Shown: piece by piece, positions 1 through 8,504 of the stretch
Position numbering within the stretch: position 1 is the first letter of the stretch
Layout of the letters: the number at the start of each line of letters is the position of its first letter
Source: Palsa-506 sp963786975
GTDB taxonomy: Bacteria; Actinomycetota; Actinomycetes; Streptosporangiales; Streptosporangiaceae
Direction: 5' to 3'
Assembly: GCA_963786975.1 (NCBI GenBank)
Contig: CAWBBE010000011.1
Coordinates: forward strand, 1-64,000
DNA: 64,000 nt
Made by a program: the position numbers and the translations under genes
Notes under the pieces: model-generated
What the model was told of the DNA's origin: nothing
Seen by the model: only the letters and a program-made list of their open reading frames with translations
The model's database searches: none

Positions 1-118
1 AATGACAGCGCAGTGCGGGCGACCGCTGAGCCTGTTCGCCTCGCTCAGCAACGTGCAGTGGGCCGCCCGCCAGCCCCGACCATCAGAAAGCCTGGGCCGC
101 GGGCCGACTCAGGGGAAG

Positions 119-886
119 TTACAGGGTCACGCCGGTCAGCGCGGCGCAATATCTGAGTAGCTGGTCCTGGATCTTGAGATCGTGGGCGGCGGGGTGTGCC
201 GTGCGGGGCTTCTGGTGATAGAAGTAGCCGCCCGTCACCCTTGCGTCCGGATCCGAGCTGACGGCCAGCCATGCCTGGGTCACCGGGGCGAGTGACATGT
301 CATCGGGTGCGCCGGGGCCGCCCATTCTGGTAGGTACCCAGCCAGGCTCAAGCGCGTTCGATAGGACCCCGGTCCACAGCCGCGCGACGGCGAAGGCGAG
401 CACGACGTCGAACAGCTTGCTGTCTGAGTATGCCTGCGAGCCGTTCCGGCGACGGTGGTCCCACTGCGGATCGGTCAGGCCGGGATCCCCGCCGCGATGC
501 ATGCCTGAGCTGAGGTAGACCAGCCGGCCGAGGCCGCTCGATCAGGCCGGTCAGCAGGTACGGGGCGAGCACGTTGATCGCGAAGACGTGCTCCAGGCCG
601 TCATCGGTGCGGATGCGCCGCGGCTCCCGGTAACCGACCCCGGCATTGTGAATGACCGCGTCGTACTGGCCGCCCGCGCTGGCCTGCCCGGCGACCTGCC
701 GCATGCCAGCGATGCTGGACAGGTCGCCGACGACGACGGCCCTGGCCGCGGGCAGGCCCGCACGTGCGTCCTCGGCCCTGGCTGCACTGCGGGCATGCAG
801 CGTGACCGAGTGTCCGTCGTCGGCCAGCAGCCTGGCCGCCATCAGTCCCAGGCCTCAGTGGAGCCGGTGATGAGCACGCGTGACAT
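119..886 (-). pseudogene. Short-chain dehydrogenase/reductase, two frameshifts
   Basis: This is an NAD(P)-dependent SDR oxidoreductase read in three frames. The start at 886 gives MSRVLITGST, then one base is missing near 855 and the chain resumes as GLGLMAARLLADDGHSV. The middle section carries the NAG motif (VIHNAGVGYRE) and FAINVLAPYLL. A second one-base shift near 525-540 moves to the frame holding LVYLSSGMHRGG and the catalytic Tyr-x3-Lys (AYSDSKLF), and the gene ends in TAA at 119. Joined together, the pieces make a nearly full-length SDR of about 255 residues, so the gene is either freshly broken or carries sequencing indels. The substrate cannot be inferred. Confidence 0.75.
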
Positions 887-1570
887 CAGCAATTCCCTTC
901 AGGCAGAAGCGGCAGCCGCCGGACTGGCAGCACCAGCACAGATCGAGATGATCGAAGGGCAGCCAGGAGGCAGCTTCTGCGAGGGAAGCACAGGGAAGCC
1001 ATTCGACCGCCAGCGGCTTGCCGCCCGGTGCCGCGGCGTTGGGTCGTCTGTGGCCCGGATTCCAGCGCCTTCGCCGATTCAGGCAGTTAGGCGGCCACGG
1101 CAGCACTACTGGCCACAGACGCGGACTACCATCTCGCCGGGCTGCAGCCAGCCGGGCTAGGCGATGACCTACGGCACGTCGGCGTAGGGCGCCACCACGC
1201 CGGCTGGTGTGGTGATGGCACCGGTGTAGTCAAGGCCGTCGCCCTGAACTAGGTGGTGCCCGTCGCCCGTGCGTCTCCACAACGGCCGCCACCGCACGTC
1301 CCGGCCTTATGCGCCATCACATATCCGCGACATGACGGCCGGGGCTCGTTTGGGCGAGCCGGCTGGGATCAGGTGGCGGTCGGAGGCTGCCCGCACCAGG
1401 TGACCATGAGCCGGGCCTGCAGGGTCTGCGGGTATCCGGTTCCGGGGCGGCTCAGGTTCTGCGGTGTGCCTGGCGTGATGTCCTGGGCGATGCCACTCGC
1501 GGCTGGTCTTGTCTGGCCGGCCGACGTTCACGATCTGACGGGCAGGTCGCCAGCCGCGCGGAGCATCTGG
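887..1570. other. No recognisable gene
   Basis: The reading frames here are high-GC shadows without family motifs or a ribosome site. I see no convincing gene, repeat or RNA. Confidence 0.4.
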
Positions 1571-1822
1571 TCAGCCACTGTGGATCCGTTCAGCAGGCGC
1601 GACCAGCGCGAGCGACCGCGACCCGATCACAAGCTGGCAGGCTCCGGCCTGGCGAGCGGCCCGGATCAGCCCGGAAGCAGGGTCGCCGGCCCTGACCTCT
1701 CGCAAGGTCCCGCCCAGTTCGCCGAGCAGCCGGCGGTCCTTCGCCAGGCGCGCCTTCGGTGGCTGGTCGAGGTTGTCGATCGCCCAGACGTGCACCCCTT
1801 GGAGCCTGGCATCGAAAGTTAG
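1571..1822 (-). pseudogene. KdpD-like universal-stress domain fragment
   Basis: The frame reads VHVWAIDNLDQPPKARL, then a LLGELGGTLREV stretch, then ARQAGACQLVIGSRS. This matches the order seen in the USP-like domain of KdpD sensor kinases (a Gly-Gly-x4-Val segment followed by a terminal strand ending in LVIGxS). The KdpD N-terminal domain, membrane segments and kinase are all absent and there is no good start site, so it is at most a relic. The assignment rests on a short by-eye match. Confidence 0.35.
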
Positions 1823-1891
1823 CGTCGCTAATGATCTATGGGAGCCGGGTGGGGAGCCAACGTGCCAGCGCCCGGCGGAATGGCCAGTCTC

Positions 1892-2296
1892 CTACTTCAG
1901 GGCGCCCAGGAGTTCCCGGCAGGCCTGCTCGCAGCGCCGGCAGGCTTCGGCGCAGACCCGGCAATGTGCGTGGTGCTGGGCGTGCCGCTCGCACTCGTCG
2001 CCGCAACTCCGGCAGATGGCCACGCAGGCCTGCAGCAGCGGCTTGGCCATGTCGGCGTCGTACGCCGCCGGGCGGCTGATGACCCTGGCGGTAGCGGTGC
2101 AGACATCGACGCAGTTCAGGCATAGCCGGATGCACTTGACCATCTCGGCCAGGTTGTGCTCGCTCAAGTCAGCGTCGGTGTCAGCGGCGCAGGCCTGGGC
2201 GCAGTCGCTGACCGCGTCGATGGCGACGGCCAGCACGTCGGCATCGACGTTGATGGTGCCCGAGTAGGTGCCTAGCATCACCCTGGCGTAGCTCAT
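1892..2296 (-). CDS. Cys-rich four-helix bundle copper-binding protein
   Basis: This 134-residue protein has 15 cysteines set in helical Cys-x3-Cys and Cys-x2-Cys spacings, for example SDCAQAC near residue 31 and CIRLCLNCVDVC in the middle, with a dense CRVCAEACRRCEQAC tail. This is the pattern of the DUF326/Csp-type four-helix bundles that store Cu(I) in their core. No signal peptide is visible, so a cytosolic Csp3-like store is the likeliest role. The ATG at 2296 is chosen because AAGAGGAGG lies just upstream; a longer reading to 2386 has no ribosome site. Copper storage is inferred from family and Cys pattern only. Confidence 0.85.
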   Translation of the reverse strand: MSYARVMLGTYSGTINVDADVLAVAIDAVSDCAQACAADTDADLSEHNLAEMVKCIRLCLNCVDVCTATARVISRPAAYDADMAKPLLQACVAICRSCGDECERHAQHHAHCRVCAEACRRCEQACRELLGALK

Positions 2297-2511
2297 GGCC
2301 CCTCCTCTTGAAGGTGAACGGCAAAACGCACGGCCAGCAGATCGTCGCGGGCCCGCAGCACGAACAGCGTCATCGAAACCAAACATACGCTGAGGCGCGA
2401 ATCAATTCCGGCGGCAGCGTGCCGCTGGATTACTCCATGCCATGCCAGGTGCAAGTGATCAGACGCGGCGAGTGAAGATCGTCAATGCTACTGGGCGGCC
2501 GCTCGAAACGT

Positions 2512-2825
2512 GTGGGCGGTAAGGAGCGGTTGTCGGCGTCGGTGGACGTCGGCCTGGTGGCGGTGGCCCAGGATGCGGTGGCCGGGGGCAGGCGGAGAGC
2601 GTGAGCGCGTGGGTGAATGACGCGCTGCGGCTGAAAGCAGATCATGACCGGCGGCTTGGCGCGATTGATGACTTCCTGGCCGCCTATGAGGCTGAGCACG
2701 GCCCGGTCACCGAGGCGGAGATCCGTGATGCTGCCCGCCGTGCCCGCAGCCGGGCGGTCGTCGTGCGCGGTGACCCGCAGGAGCAGGGCCCGGTCCGGCC
2801 GGGGCGCGGCCGGGGCGCGGCGTGA
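2512..2825 (+). pseudogene. VapB/CopG-type antitoxin, frameshifted
   Basis: From the GTG at 2512 the frame reads KERLSASVDVGLVAVAQDAV, a ribbon-helix-helix-like antitoxin N-terminus. At about 2583-2597 (a G-rich run) the frame must shift by one base to continue as ESVSAWVNDALRLKADHDRR and FLAAYEAEHG, the usual second half. The stop overlaps the start of the downstream PIN toxin, as in type II toxin-antitoxin operons. The only lesion is a one-base shift beside a homopolymer, so a sequencing error is a real alternative. Confidence 0.65.
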
Positions 2826-3202
2826 TGCTGGTGCTGGACGCCGGGGCGTTCCTGGCGGTAGAGCGCGGTGATCGTGACGTGGTGGCGCTGGTCAAGCGGG
2901 AGCAGCTGGCCGGGCGGGCGCCGGTGACCAGCGGCGCGGTGGTCGCCCAGATCTGGCGCGGCGGCACTGGCCGGCAGGCCCCGCTGGCCCGGCTGCTCGC
3001 CGGGACCGGGGTCACCGCGGTCGATGACGTCCTGGGCCGGCGGGCCGGGATGCTGCTGGCCCGCAGCGGCCGCTCCGACGCGGTCGACGCGACCGTGGTG
3101 TGCCTGGCCGCCGACGGGGATGACATCCTCACTTCCGATCCCGGTGACCTGCGCGCCCTCGCCGAGGCCGCCGGGATCCACGTCGACCTCATCCCCGTCT
3201 GA
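2825..3202 (+). CDS. vapC: VapC-like PIN-domain ribonuclease toxin
   Basis: This 125-residue protein is a PIN-domain endoribonuclease, the toxin half of a VapBC module that normally cleaves tRNA or rRNA. Acidic metal-binding positions are visible in LVLDAGAF (Asp5), SDAVDATVV and LTSDPGDL. The VVAQIWRGG segment is typical of an actinobacterial PIN subfamily in which Gln takes the usual Glu site. The ATG at 2825 shares one base with the antitoxin TGA (GTG at 2822 is an alternative), so translation is probably coupled. The toxin is intact while its antitoxin is not. Confidence 0.8.
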   Translation: MLVLDAGAFLAVERGDRDVVALVKREQLAGRAPVTSGAVVAQIWRGGTGRQAPLARLLAGTGVTAVDDVLGRRAGMLLARSGRSDAVDATVVCLAADGDDILTSDPGDLRALAEAAGIHVDLIPV

Positions 3203-3240
3203 GCCGCCCGGCAGCCGCACCTGTAAAGGCCTGGCCTTCG

Positions 3241-3804
3241 TCAGGCACGCCGGCCGAAACGGGCGAGCAGCAGGGTCTGGGCGTCCGCATGGCCGGGCAC
3301 CGGCGGCCGCTCGGCGATCGCACCGGCACCGCGGTAAGCCTCCTCCACGGCTTCGAACCAGGTCGCGCAGGACGCGACGAGTTCGTCATCCAGGTGTTCG
3401 TCCGCGCCGATTGCACGGGCCAGGTCCCACGCGTGGATTAGGTGGTCGGCGAACAGCTGCAGCGTGTACTCGCTGCCGGGGAAGTCGCCGAACGACAGGT
3501 GGACGATCCGGTCCATCGCGCCGTCCTCGCCGGCGGCGCGCACCGCCGCGGCAGACGCCGCGGCCCAGGCGGCCTTGGGCTCGGCGCCGAGCACGTCGCC
3601 CTCGAAGCGGTCGCCCACCTCGGCGATCGTGGAACCGGCCAGCAACGGCGGCGCCCACAGATCCTCGCCGACCAGATGGTTCACCAGGTGGCGGACCGTC
3701 CAGTCCTCGTCCGGGGTCGCGGCCTGCCACTGGTGGTCGCCGATCTGCCGGACGCGGGCGTCGAACTCCGCGACGGCACAGCCGAACATCGCGGGTATAT
3801 CCAT
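3241..3804 (-). CDS. TIGR03086 family (DinB/MDMPI-like) protein
   Basis: This 187-residue protein belongs to the actinobacterial TIGR03086 family, related to mycothiol-dependent maleylpyruvate isomerase N-domains and DinB. These are four-helix bundles that bind a divalent metal through histidines. Candidate ligands are His39 and His43 in TVRHLVNHL and His121/His124 in FADHLIHAWDLARAIG. The ATG at 3804 is preferred over the longer frame because AGGGAGG precedes it. The gene stands alone. A thiol-dependent detoxifying transferase is the usual guess for the family, but the substrate is unknown. Confidence 0.8.
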   Translation of the reverse strand: MDIPAMFGCAVAEFDARVRQIGDHQWQAATPDEDWTVRHLVNHLVGEDLWAPPLLAGSTIAEVGDRFEGDVLGAEPKAAWAAASAAAVRAAGEDGAMDRIVHLSFGDFPGSEYTLQLFADHLIHAWDLARAIGADEHLDDELVASCATWFEAVEEAYRGAGAIAERPPVPGHADAQTLLLARFGRRA

Positions 3805-4285
3805 GTGCCCTCCCTGCGCCTGAACGTATGCCACCCACCCTAGGTAAAAGACCACGGTGGTGGCACGGCAAACATGAGCCTGGACAGGCCGGGGCGGGCG
3901 GTGACGAGCGGGACGATGAGTTCACCGAGGTGCCCGGTCCGTGCCTCCGCGAACCCCGGCGCGCCGCCCCGGCTGCCGCAGCAGGACACGACCGGCGAAG
4001 CCGGTTACGTCGCCGGGACACGGCCGCAGCGCCGCGCCGGCCGGGGTTCTCCAGCGTGCGAGCCGTGGTGCGCTTGCGGACGGCGGGCGGGCATGACCGG
4101 CCTGTTGCCGCCCGAAGGTCATGACGGTCAGAACGGCACCCGGGTCGCGGGCAGGCCTGGCATCGGCAGGTCCGCGCATCAGCCCGGCAAGCCGCTGTGC
4201 CGGTAGCCGCGGCGCTGCCGGAGTAGCCGCAATGCGTCACGGCGTGTCCTGGCCTGCTCCCGGCAGCGGCTGGAAGGATGGCCGC
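3805..4285. other. No recognisable gene
   Basis: The frames on both strands lack family motifs and ribosome sites; the interval probably holds promoters for the flanking genes and decayed sequence. Confidence 0.4.
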
Positions 4286-4642
4286 ATGCACACCGATGAT
4301 CCTGTCCTTGATCTCATGGACCGCTTCACCGCCGCCCTCAACTCCCATGACCTTGACGCTGTCGCAGCCCTCGTTACCGACGACATCGTCTTCGAATCCA
4401 CCTCGCCACCACCCGACGGCACCCGCTACGAAGGCCGGGATGCGGTGCGCCGGATCTGGGGAGAGATGCTGACGGCGACGCCCCAGGCCCGGTTTTCCGT
4501 CGAGGAGCAGTTCTCGGACGGCTCAGGACGCGCCGTCGTGCGCTGGCGCTACGACTGGGCGGACGGGCACGTGCGTGGCGTGGATATTGTCCGGGTCCGA
4601 AATGGCCAGCTCGCCGAAAGCCTGGCCTACGTCAAGGGCTAG
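4286..4642 (+). CDS. SnoaL-like / NTF2-fold protein
   Basis: This 118-residue single-domain protein has the SnoaL-like layout. An N-terminal helix (DRFTAALNSHDLDAVAALV) is followed by DDIVFEST, a GRDAVRRIWGEM helix and a series of beta strands ending in VRVRNGQLAESLAYVKG. The family includes polyketide cyclases and many small enzymes of unknown reaction. The ATG at 4286 follows GGAAGGA at a good distance. There are no informative neighbours. The fold is secure, the function open. Confidence 0.8.
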   Translation: MHTDDPVLDLMDRFTAALNSHDLDAVAALVTDDIVFESTSPPPDGTRYEGRDAVRRIWGEMLTATPQARFSVEEQFSDGSGRAVVRWRYDWADGHVRGVDIVRVRNGQLAESLAYVKG

Positions 4643-5285
4643 TGCACCACCACAGCAGACCGGAGCGCCCGGCCGGCCGCGGCTCATGCCGCGCGCCCGG
4701 TCTACCGCGGTGATGATACTGGTGACCGGCCAACACGTTCTCGGCGCGGCAGAACAACCTTTCGGCGCGGCACCGATGTCACCCCGACAGGCTCAAACTG
4801 GCGCGCCGAAGGCGGATATCGTGCGTCGCGTGACCGCCAAGCCGTCACCGTCTACAACGAATGCCATTGCCGAAGCTGGTAAGTCAAGTGTCCCGTGGGC
4901 CGGGTCTCGACCGATCGGAGCCGTCCCGGCGAAGGTCACCACGGCATCGTGATCATCGGCCGCGGGCAGGCGGCGGCCGCTATGACTGCCGCCGGGAATG
5001 CGCGGGGGAGCGCACTGGGATGAACTGCATGAGGGGGTGGGCGGGGAGTTCGCGTTCGATGACGCAAAGCTCTGGTAGCTGACCAGTAAGAACGCTCCTT
5101 ATTTTTTCCTTGTGACATTTGCCGTGTTGTTAGCGCGGCCTGGGTTCCCGGCGCGGAGCGCCGTCTTGACTTTTGCCGCCCTGCGAGACGCCCACGCGCG
5201 AATGGCGTGCCTCGCGCCCCAGGCGCGTCCAAGCGGGTCGATAGAGCGACACCAAGGGGTCACCAGCAGTGCTGACGGCCACGGG
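4643..5285. other. Intergenic debris with flavoprotein-like scrap
   Basis: Around 4945-4995 the plus strand reads IVIIGRGQAAAAMTAAG, which resembles the FAD-binding start of a ferredoxin-reductase-like protein. It then meets a stop within ten codons. The rest shows no gene. Confidence 0.3.
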
Positions 5286-5757
5286 TCAGGAGCCCATGGT
5301 GCGGTAGGTCAGGCGGACGAAGCGGTCGAAGGCGCGGTCCGTCAGGAGGCGGTTGACCAGGAGGAGGGAGCGGGCCCAGCCGCCCATGGCGTACCGGGTC
5401 CTGGGGCGGGAGCGCTGGACGGCGCGGGCGATGGCGCTGGCGACGACGGATGGATCGGAGGCGGTCCGGGAGTAGCCCGCGCGCAGCATGCCGCTGACGA
5501 GGGCCGCCTGGTCGCGGTAGGCGGTACTGGCGGAGATGGCGTCGAGGTGGTCAGCGGAGATCGCGGACCACTGCGTCCGGATGGCGCCAGGCTCGATGAC
5601 GATCACCTTGATGCCGAAGGCGGCCACCTCAGCCCGGAGGCTGTCGGTGAGTCCCTCGACGGCGAATTTCGTGGCGTGGTACCAGCTGCCCATCGGCTCC
5701 CACATCTTGCCCCCGACCGAGGAGATGTTCACTATGTAGCCGTCGTGCAGCGAGGAC
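5286..5757 (-). pseudogene. SDR C-terminal half, N-terminus lost
   Basis: The readable part begins at GYIVNISSVGGKMWEP and includes the catalytic Tyr-x3-Lys (WYHATKFAVEGL), VIVIEPGAIRTQW and a C-terminal helical region ending YRTMGS. The cofactor-binding half is missing. At about 5757 the sequence runs directly into the tail of a DUF5995 gene in another frame, so a deletion appears to have fused the two genes. The remaining part resembles SDRs of the retinol-dehydrogenase type. Confidence 0.7.
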
Positions 5758-6264
5758 GGCGGCGTATATGCCGGGACCCTGGCGGCGGGCCTGGCTGAGC
5801 GTGACCGCGTTGGCCCAGGCATTCTTGCGCGACTCGCGCAGGAACCGCTGCGAGCCACCCTGGTTGAGCGGCAGCAGCCGGTTGAGCACGGATCCTGGCC
5901 CGGATACGCTGACTAGCTCGTCGTCCTCGGCGGCGACCCGTGAGGCGAGGACCCGGTCGATGGCCCGGTGATCTTCCTCCCGCTTGGCCGCGAGCGCCGG
6001 GGTGCCGGATTCCTCGTCGGTGATCACCGTGACCAGTGCCTGCGGCAGGTCGAAGGCGAGCTCGGGCGCATCCAGGTACAAGGTCGCGAAGGTGACGTCC
6101 CAGCGCTCCGCCCAGTCGGGGTCGATAAACCCGCCGCCCCTGATTGCCTCGGCGACCGCGATCGTCGTGCCGAGGTAAGTGGCGTGAAAGTACTGCTGAG
6201 GGTCGTCGGCGGCCTGAAGCGGTTCTAGCAGTGCCTGCATGCGCTCGATCAGTGCATCGATCAT
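5758..6264 (-). pseudogene. DUF5995 family protein, internally deleted and truncated
   Basis: The start MIDALIERMQALLEPL, then YFHATYLGTTIAVAEAI and FIDPDWAERWDVTFATLYLD, match DUF5995 proteins. Family members then carry a segment with a conserved GMNAHIN-like stretch before DLPQAL. Here LYLDAPELAFDLPQAL shows that this middle is deleted. Homology stops near RRQGPGIYA, where the sequence joins an SDR fragment. The ATG at 6264 overlaps the upstream membrane-protein stop by four bases, so it was co-translated. Function of the family is unknown. Confidence 0.65.
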
Positions 6265-7040
6265 GAGGCCCCGACCGCCGGCTGGGCCAGGCGTGCCTCC
6301 ATCCGCAGGTACAGGACTACGATCGCGGCGAGCACGGCAACGAACCCGCCGGAGATCAGCCAGGTCATCACGTTAGCCGAGTCAAACTCCCCGGTCGCCC
6401 GCGCGCCAGCCACCACGATCAGCGCGAGCATCAGGGCGGCCACCTGAAGCAGCACCCGAGCGCTGCTCCACCGGCGGTCGAACAGGGCACCCAGGCCGGC
6501 GATCCCAAGGCAGAAGATGGCGCCAACTACCCGTGCCGTCAGCGGAGTCAGGGTCCACGGCCAGATGGTCACAGCCCGGTTCGGGAGCAGGAACAAGAAC
6601 ACGCCGGTCAGCAGCGACAATCCGCCGACGACAGCGATGATCCGGCTGACACCGACAGAAAGCAGCGGGTCGGCGCCGGTGGCAGGCGCGTCATGCCTGC
6701 GGTTGGCGAGGAAGACCCAGAAGACGAGGAAGGGCGTAGTGAAGTAGAGCCCCGCCCATAGCCAGAAAGCCACATGGGTGTGCAGGAACTTGTCCCAGTG
6801 CGCGATCGTGGCTACTCCCCTCAAGGTGGCGAAGGTTCCGACTGGGACGAACCCGCCCTTGACCGTGTGCCACTCCGTTGCCCTGAAGGCGCGAAAAAAG
6901 AAGTACGCGCCGCCCAGGTAGACCGAGCCCAGCACCATCGGCGTGAGCGTCGGCTCGATGTCCCAGGCGAAGAGCCGGGCCGTGTCGTTCGGCCAGGGGA
7001 CCAGCACGACGAATGCCACGACGAGAAACGGGATGATCAC
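6261..7040 (-). CDS. Seven-helix membrane protein of unknown function
   Basis: This protein of about 259 residues has roughly seven hydrophobic helices, including IIPFLVVAFVVLVPW at the N-terminus, PMVLGSVYLGGAYFFF, FWLWAGLYFTTPFLVFWVF and a final ISGGFVAVLAAIVVLYL. I do not recognise a family. The GTG at 7040 is the first start in frame, but a stronger ATG at 7111 (MATPDPQG) lies in a different frame; one missing base between them would restore a longer N-terminus ending RVLALTRWVSLVIIP. It is the first gene of a two-gene operon with the DUF5995 remnant. Confidence 0.65.
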   Translation of the reverse strand: MIIPFLVVAFVVLVPWPNDTARLFAWDIEPTLTPMVLGSVYLGGAYFFFRAFRATEWHTVKGGFVPVGTFATLRGVATIAHWDKFLHTHVAFWLWAGLYFTTPFLVFWVFLANRRHDAPATGADPLLSVGVSRIIAVVGGLSLLTGVFLFLLPNRAVTIWPWTLTPLTARVVGAIFCLGIAGLGALFDRRWSSARVLLQVAALMLALIVVAGARATGEFDSANVMTWLISGGFVAVLAAIVVLYLRMEARLAQPAVGAS

Positions 7041-7402
7041 CAGCGAGACCCAGCGGGTCAGCGCCAGGACTCGATCGTCGCGGACGTTCCTTGCGGGTCA
7101 GGAGTGGCCATTGTTGCCTCCGGATTGCCCATGCTAGGGGACTATCACCGCCCTGATAGCCAGTCCTGCGCAACTGCGATGGCCTCCGGTTTCTCCCGAG
7201 CTGGGCATCCAAGGACGGCGCTGCCGCTGGAACCGTGGCGCTGCCCACGATGGCCGGGCGTGCGAACTTCGGGGTTGCCCGTAAGCCACAATTCGGACGC
7301 CGTTGCGGCCTCGCCCGGGTGACTAAGCCCCGTGGTCTCACGGATGTGGCGGGGCGCGGTCCAGGGCGACGATCGGGGTTATCGAGCGAACGGAGGAAGC
7401 CG

Positions 7403-8503
7403 ATGACCACGACAGAGATCACCGCGGCAAACCGGGCCGAGACGGAGTTCGACCCTGCGAAGGCTGAGGCGTTCGGCGGCCAGATGATGGGCATCCTGGG
7501 CGGCGGGCTGCTGAGCCTGATGGTCGACGTCGGCCACCGCACGGGCCTGTTCGCTGCGGCCGCCGCCCAGGGCTGGGCCACCAGCGGGCAGCTCGCGGCG
7601 AGGGCCGGGCTCGACGAGCGCTACGTGCGCGAGTGGCTCGGGGCCATGGCGACGGCCGGCGTCGTCGAGTACGACCAGGCCAGCGAGACGTTCCGGCTGC
7701 CGCCCGAGCATGCTGCCGTGCTCACGGGCCCGACGGGGGTGGCTCCGCTGGCGGTGACCACGACGATCCTGGCCAGGCACGTACCGCAGATTACGCAGGC
7801 TTTCCGCGAGGGCGGCGGGGTGCCGTACGCGGCGTTCGGGCCGGAGTGGACCGACGCCTGGGACGCGGTGGGCCGGGGCGTGTACGACACGATGCTGGTG
7901 AGCGACTACCTGCCGCTCGCACCCGGGCTGGCCGACGCGCTCGCGGCCGGCGTCCGCGTGGCTGACGTCGCCTGCGGAACCGGCCACGCGCTGGTGGTGC
8001 TGGCGCGCGCGTTCCCGGCGTCGACGTTCACCGGCTACGATCTCGACGAGCACGCCATCGCACGGGCGCGCGCCGAGGCGGCCGGGGCCGGGCTGACGAA
8101 CGTGAGCTTCGAGGTGGCCGACATCGCCAGGCTCGCGGGACCGGCACGCTTTGACGTGATCTTCGTCTTCGATGCGGTTCATGATCAGGTGGAACCGGAC
8201 GCGGTGCTCACCCGGATCTGCGGCGCGCTCGTCCCCGGCGGGCTGCTGTTCATGCGTGAGCCGCGCGCCGCGGACACGCTGGCCGGTAACCTGGCCAATC
8301 CCATGTCGCCGATCCTGTACTCGGTCAGCACCCTGCACTGCATGACCGTGTCGCTGGCCCACGGCGGCGCCGGCATCGGGACGGTCTTCGGCGAGCAGCA
8401 GGCCAGGAAGATGCTGGCTGACGCCGGCTTCGATGAGCCGGAGGTGCAGCCAGCGCCCGGGAACCCGTTTGGCGCCGTCTACCTGACCAGGAAGCCAGCC
8501 TGA
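7403..8503 (+). CDS. Class I SAM-dependent methyltransferase with winged-helix N-terminus
   Basis: This is a 366-residue methyltransferase. Residues from about 25 to 115 form a winged-helix-like dimerisation region (LMVDVGHRTGLFAAAA, ARAGLDERYVREWLGAM). The Rossmann core has the SAM-binding motif DVACGTGHAL near residue 188, followed by an acidic loop (GYDLD) and later RFDVIFVFDAVHDQ. The arrangement resembles O-methyltransferase-type actinobacterial enzymes. The ATG at 7403 follows CGGAGGAAG; an in-frame start further upstream has no such support. Its stop lies one base from the stop of the convergent regulator gene. The substrate is unknown. Confidence 0.85.
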   Translation: MTTTEITAANRAETEFDPAKAEAFGGQMMGILGGGLLSLMVDVGHRTGLFAAAAAQGWATSGQLAARAGLDERYVREWLGAMATAGVVEYDQASETFRLPPEHAAVLTGPTGVAPLAVTTTILARHVPQITQAFREGGGVPYAAFGPEWTDAWDAVGRGVYDTMLVSDYLPLAPGLADALAAGVRVADVACGTGHALVVLARAFPASTFTGYDLDEHAIARARAEAAGAGLTNVSFEVADIARLAGPARFDVIFVFDAVHDQVEPDAVLTRICGALVPGGLLFMREPRAADTLAGNLANPMSPILYSVSTLHCMTVSLAHGGAGIGTVFGEQQARKMLADAGFDEPEVQPAPGNPFGAVYLTRKPA

Positions 8504-8504
8504 G

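Noticed and set aside
1253..1822. A plus-strand frame with a Cys-rich RVCGYPVPGRLRFCG stretch
   Set aside because: The zinc-ribbon-like bit is isolated, there is no ribosome site and the rest is antisense to a KdpD-like relic.
3024..4124. A 366-codon plus-strand frame
   Set aside because: It overlaps VapC and the TIGR03086 gene out of frame and is Arg/Pro-rich shadow.
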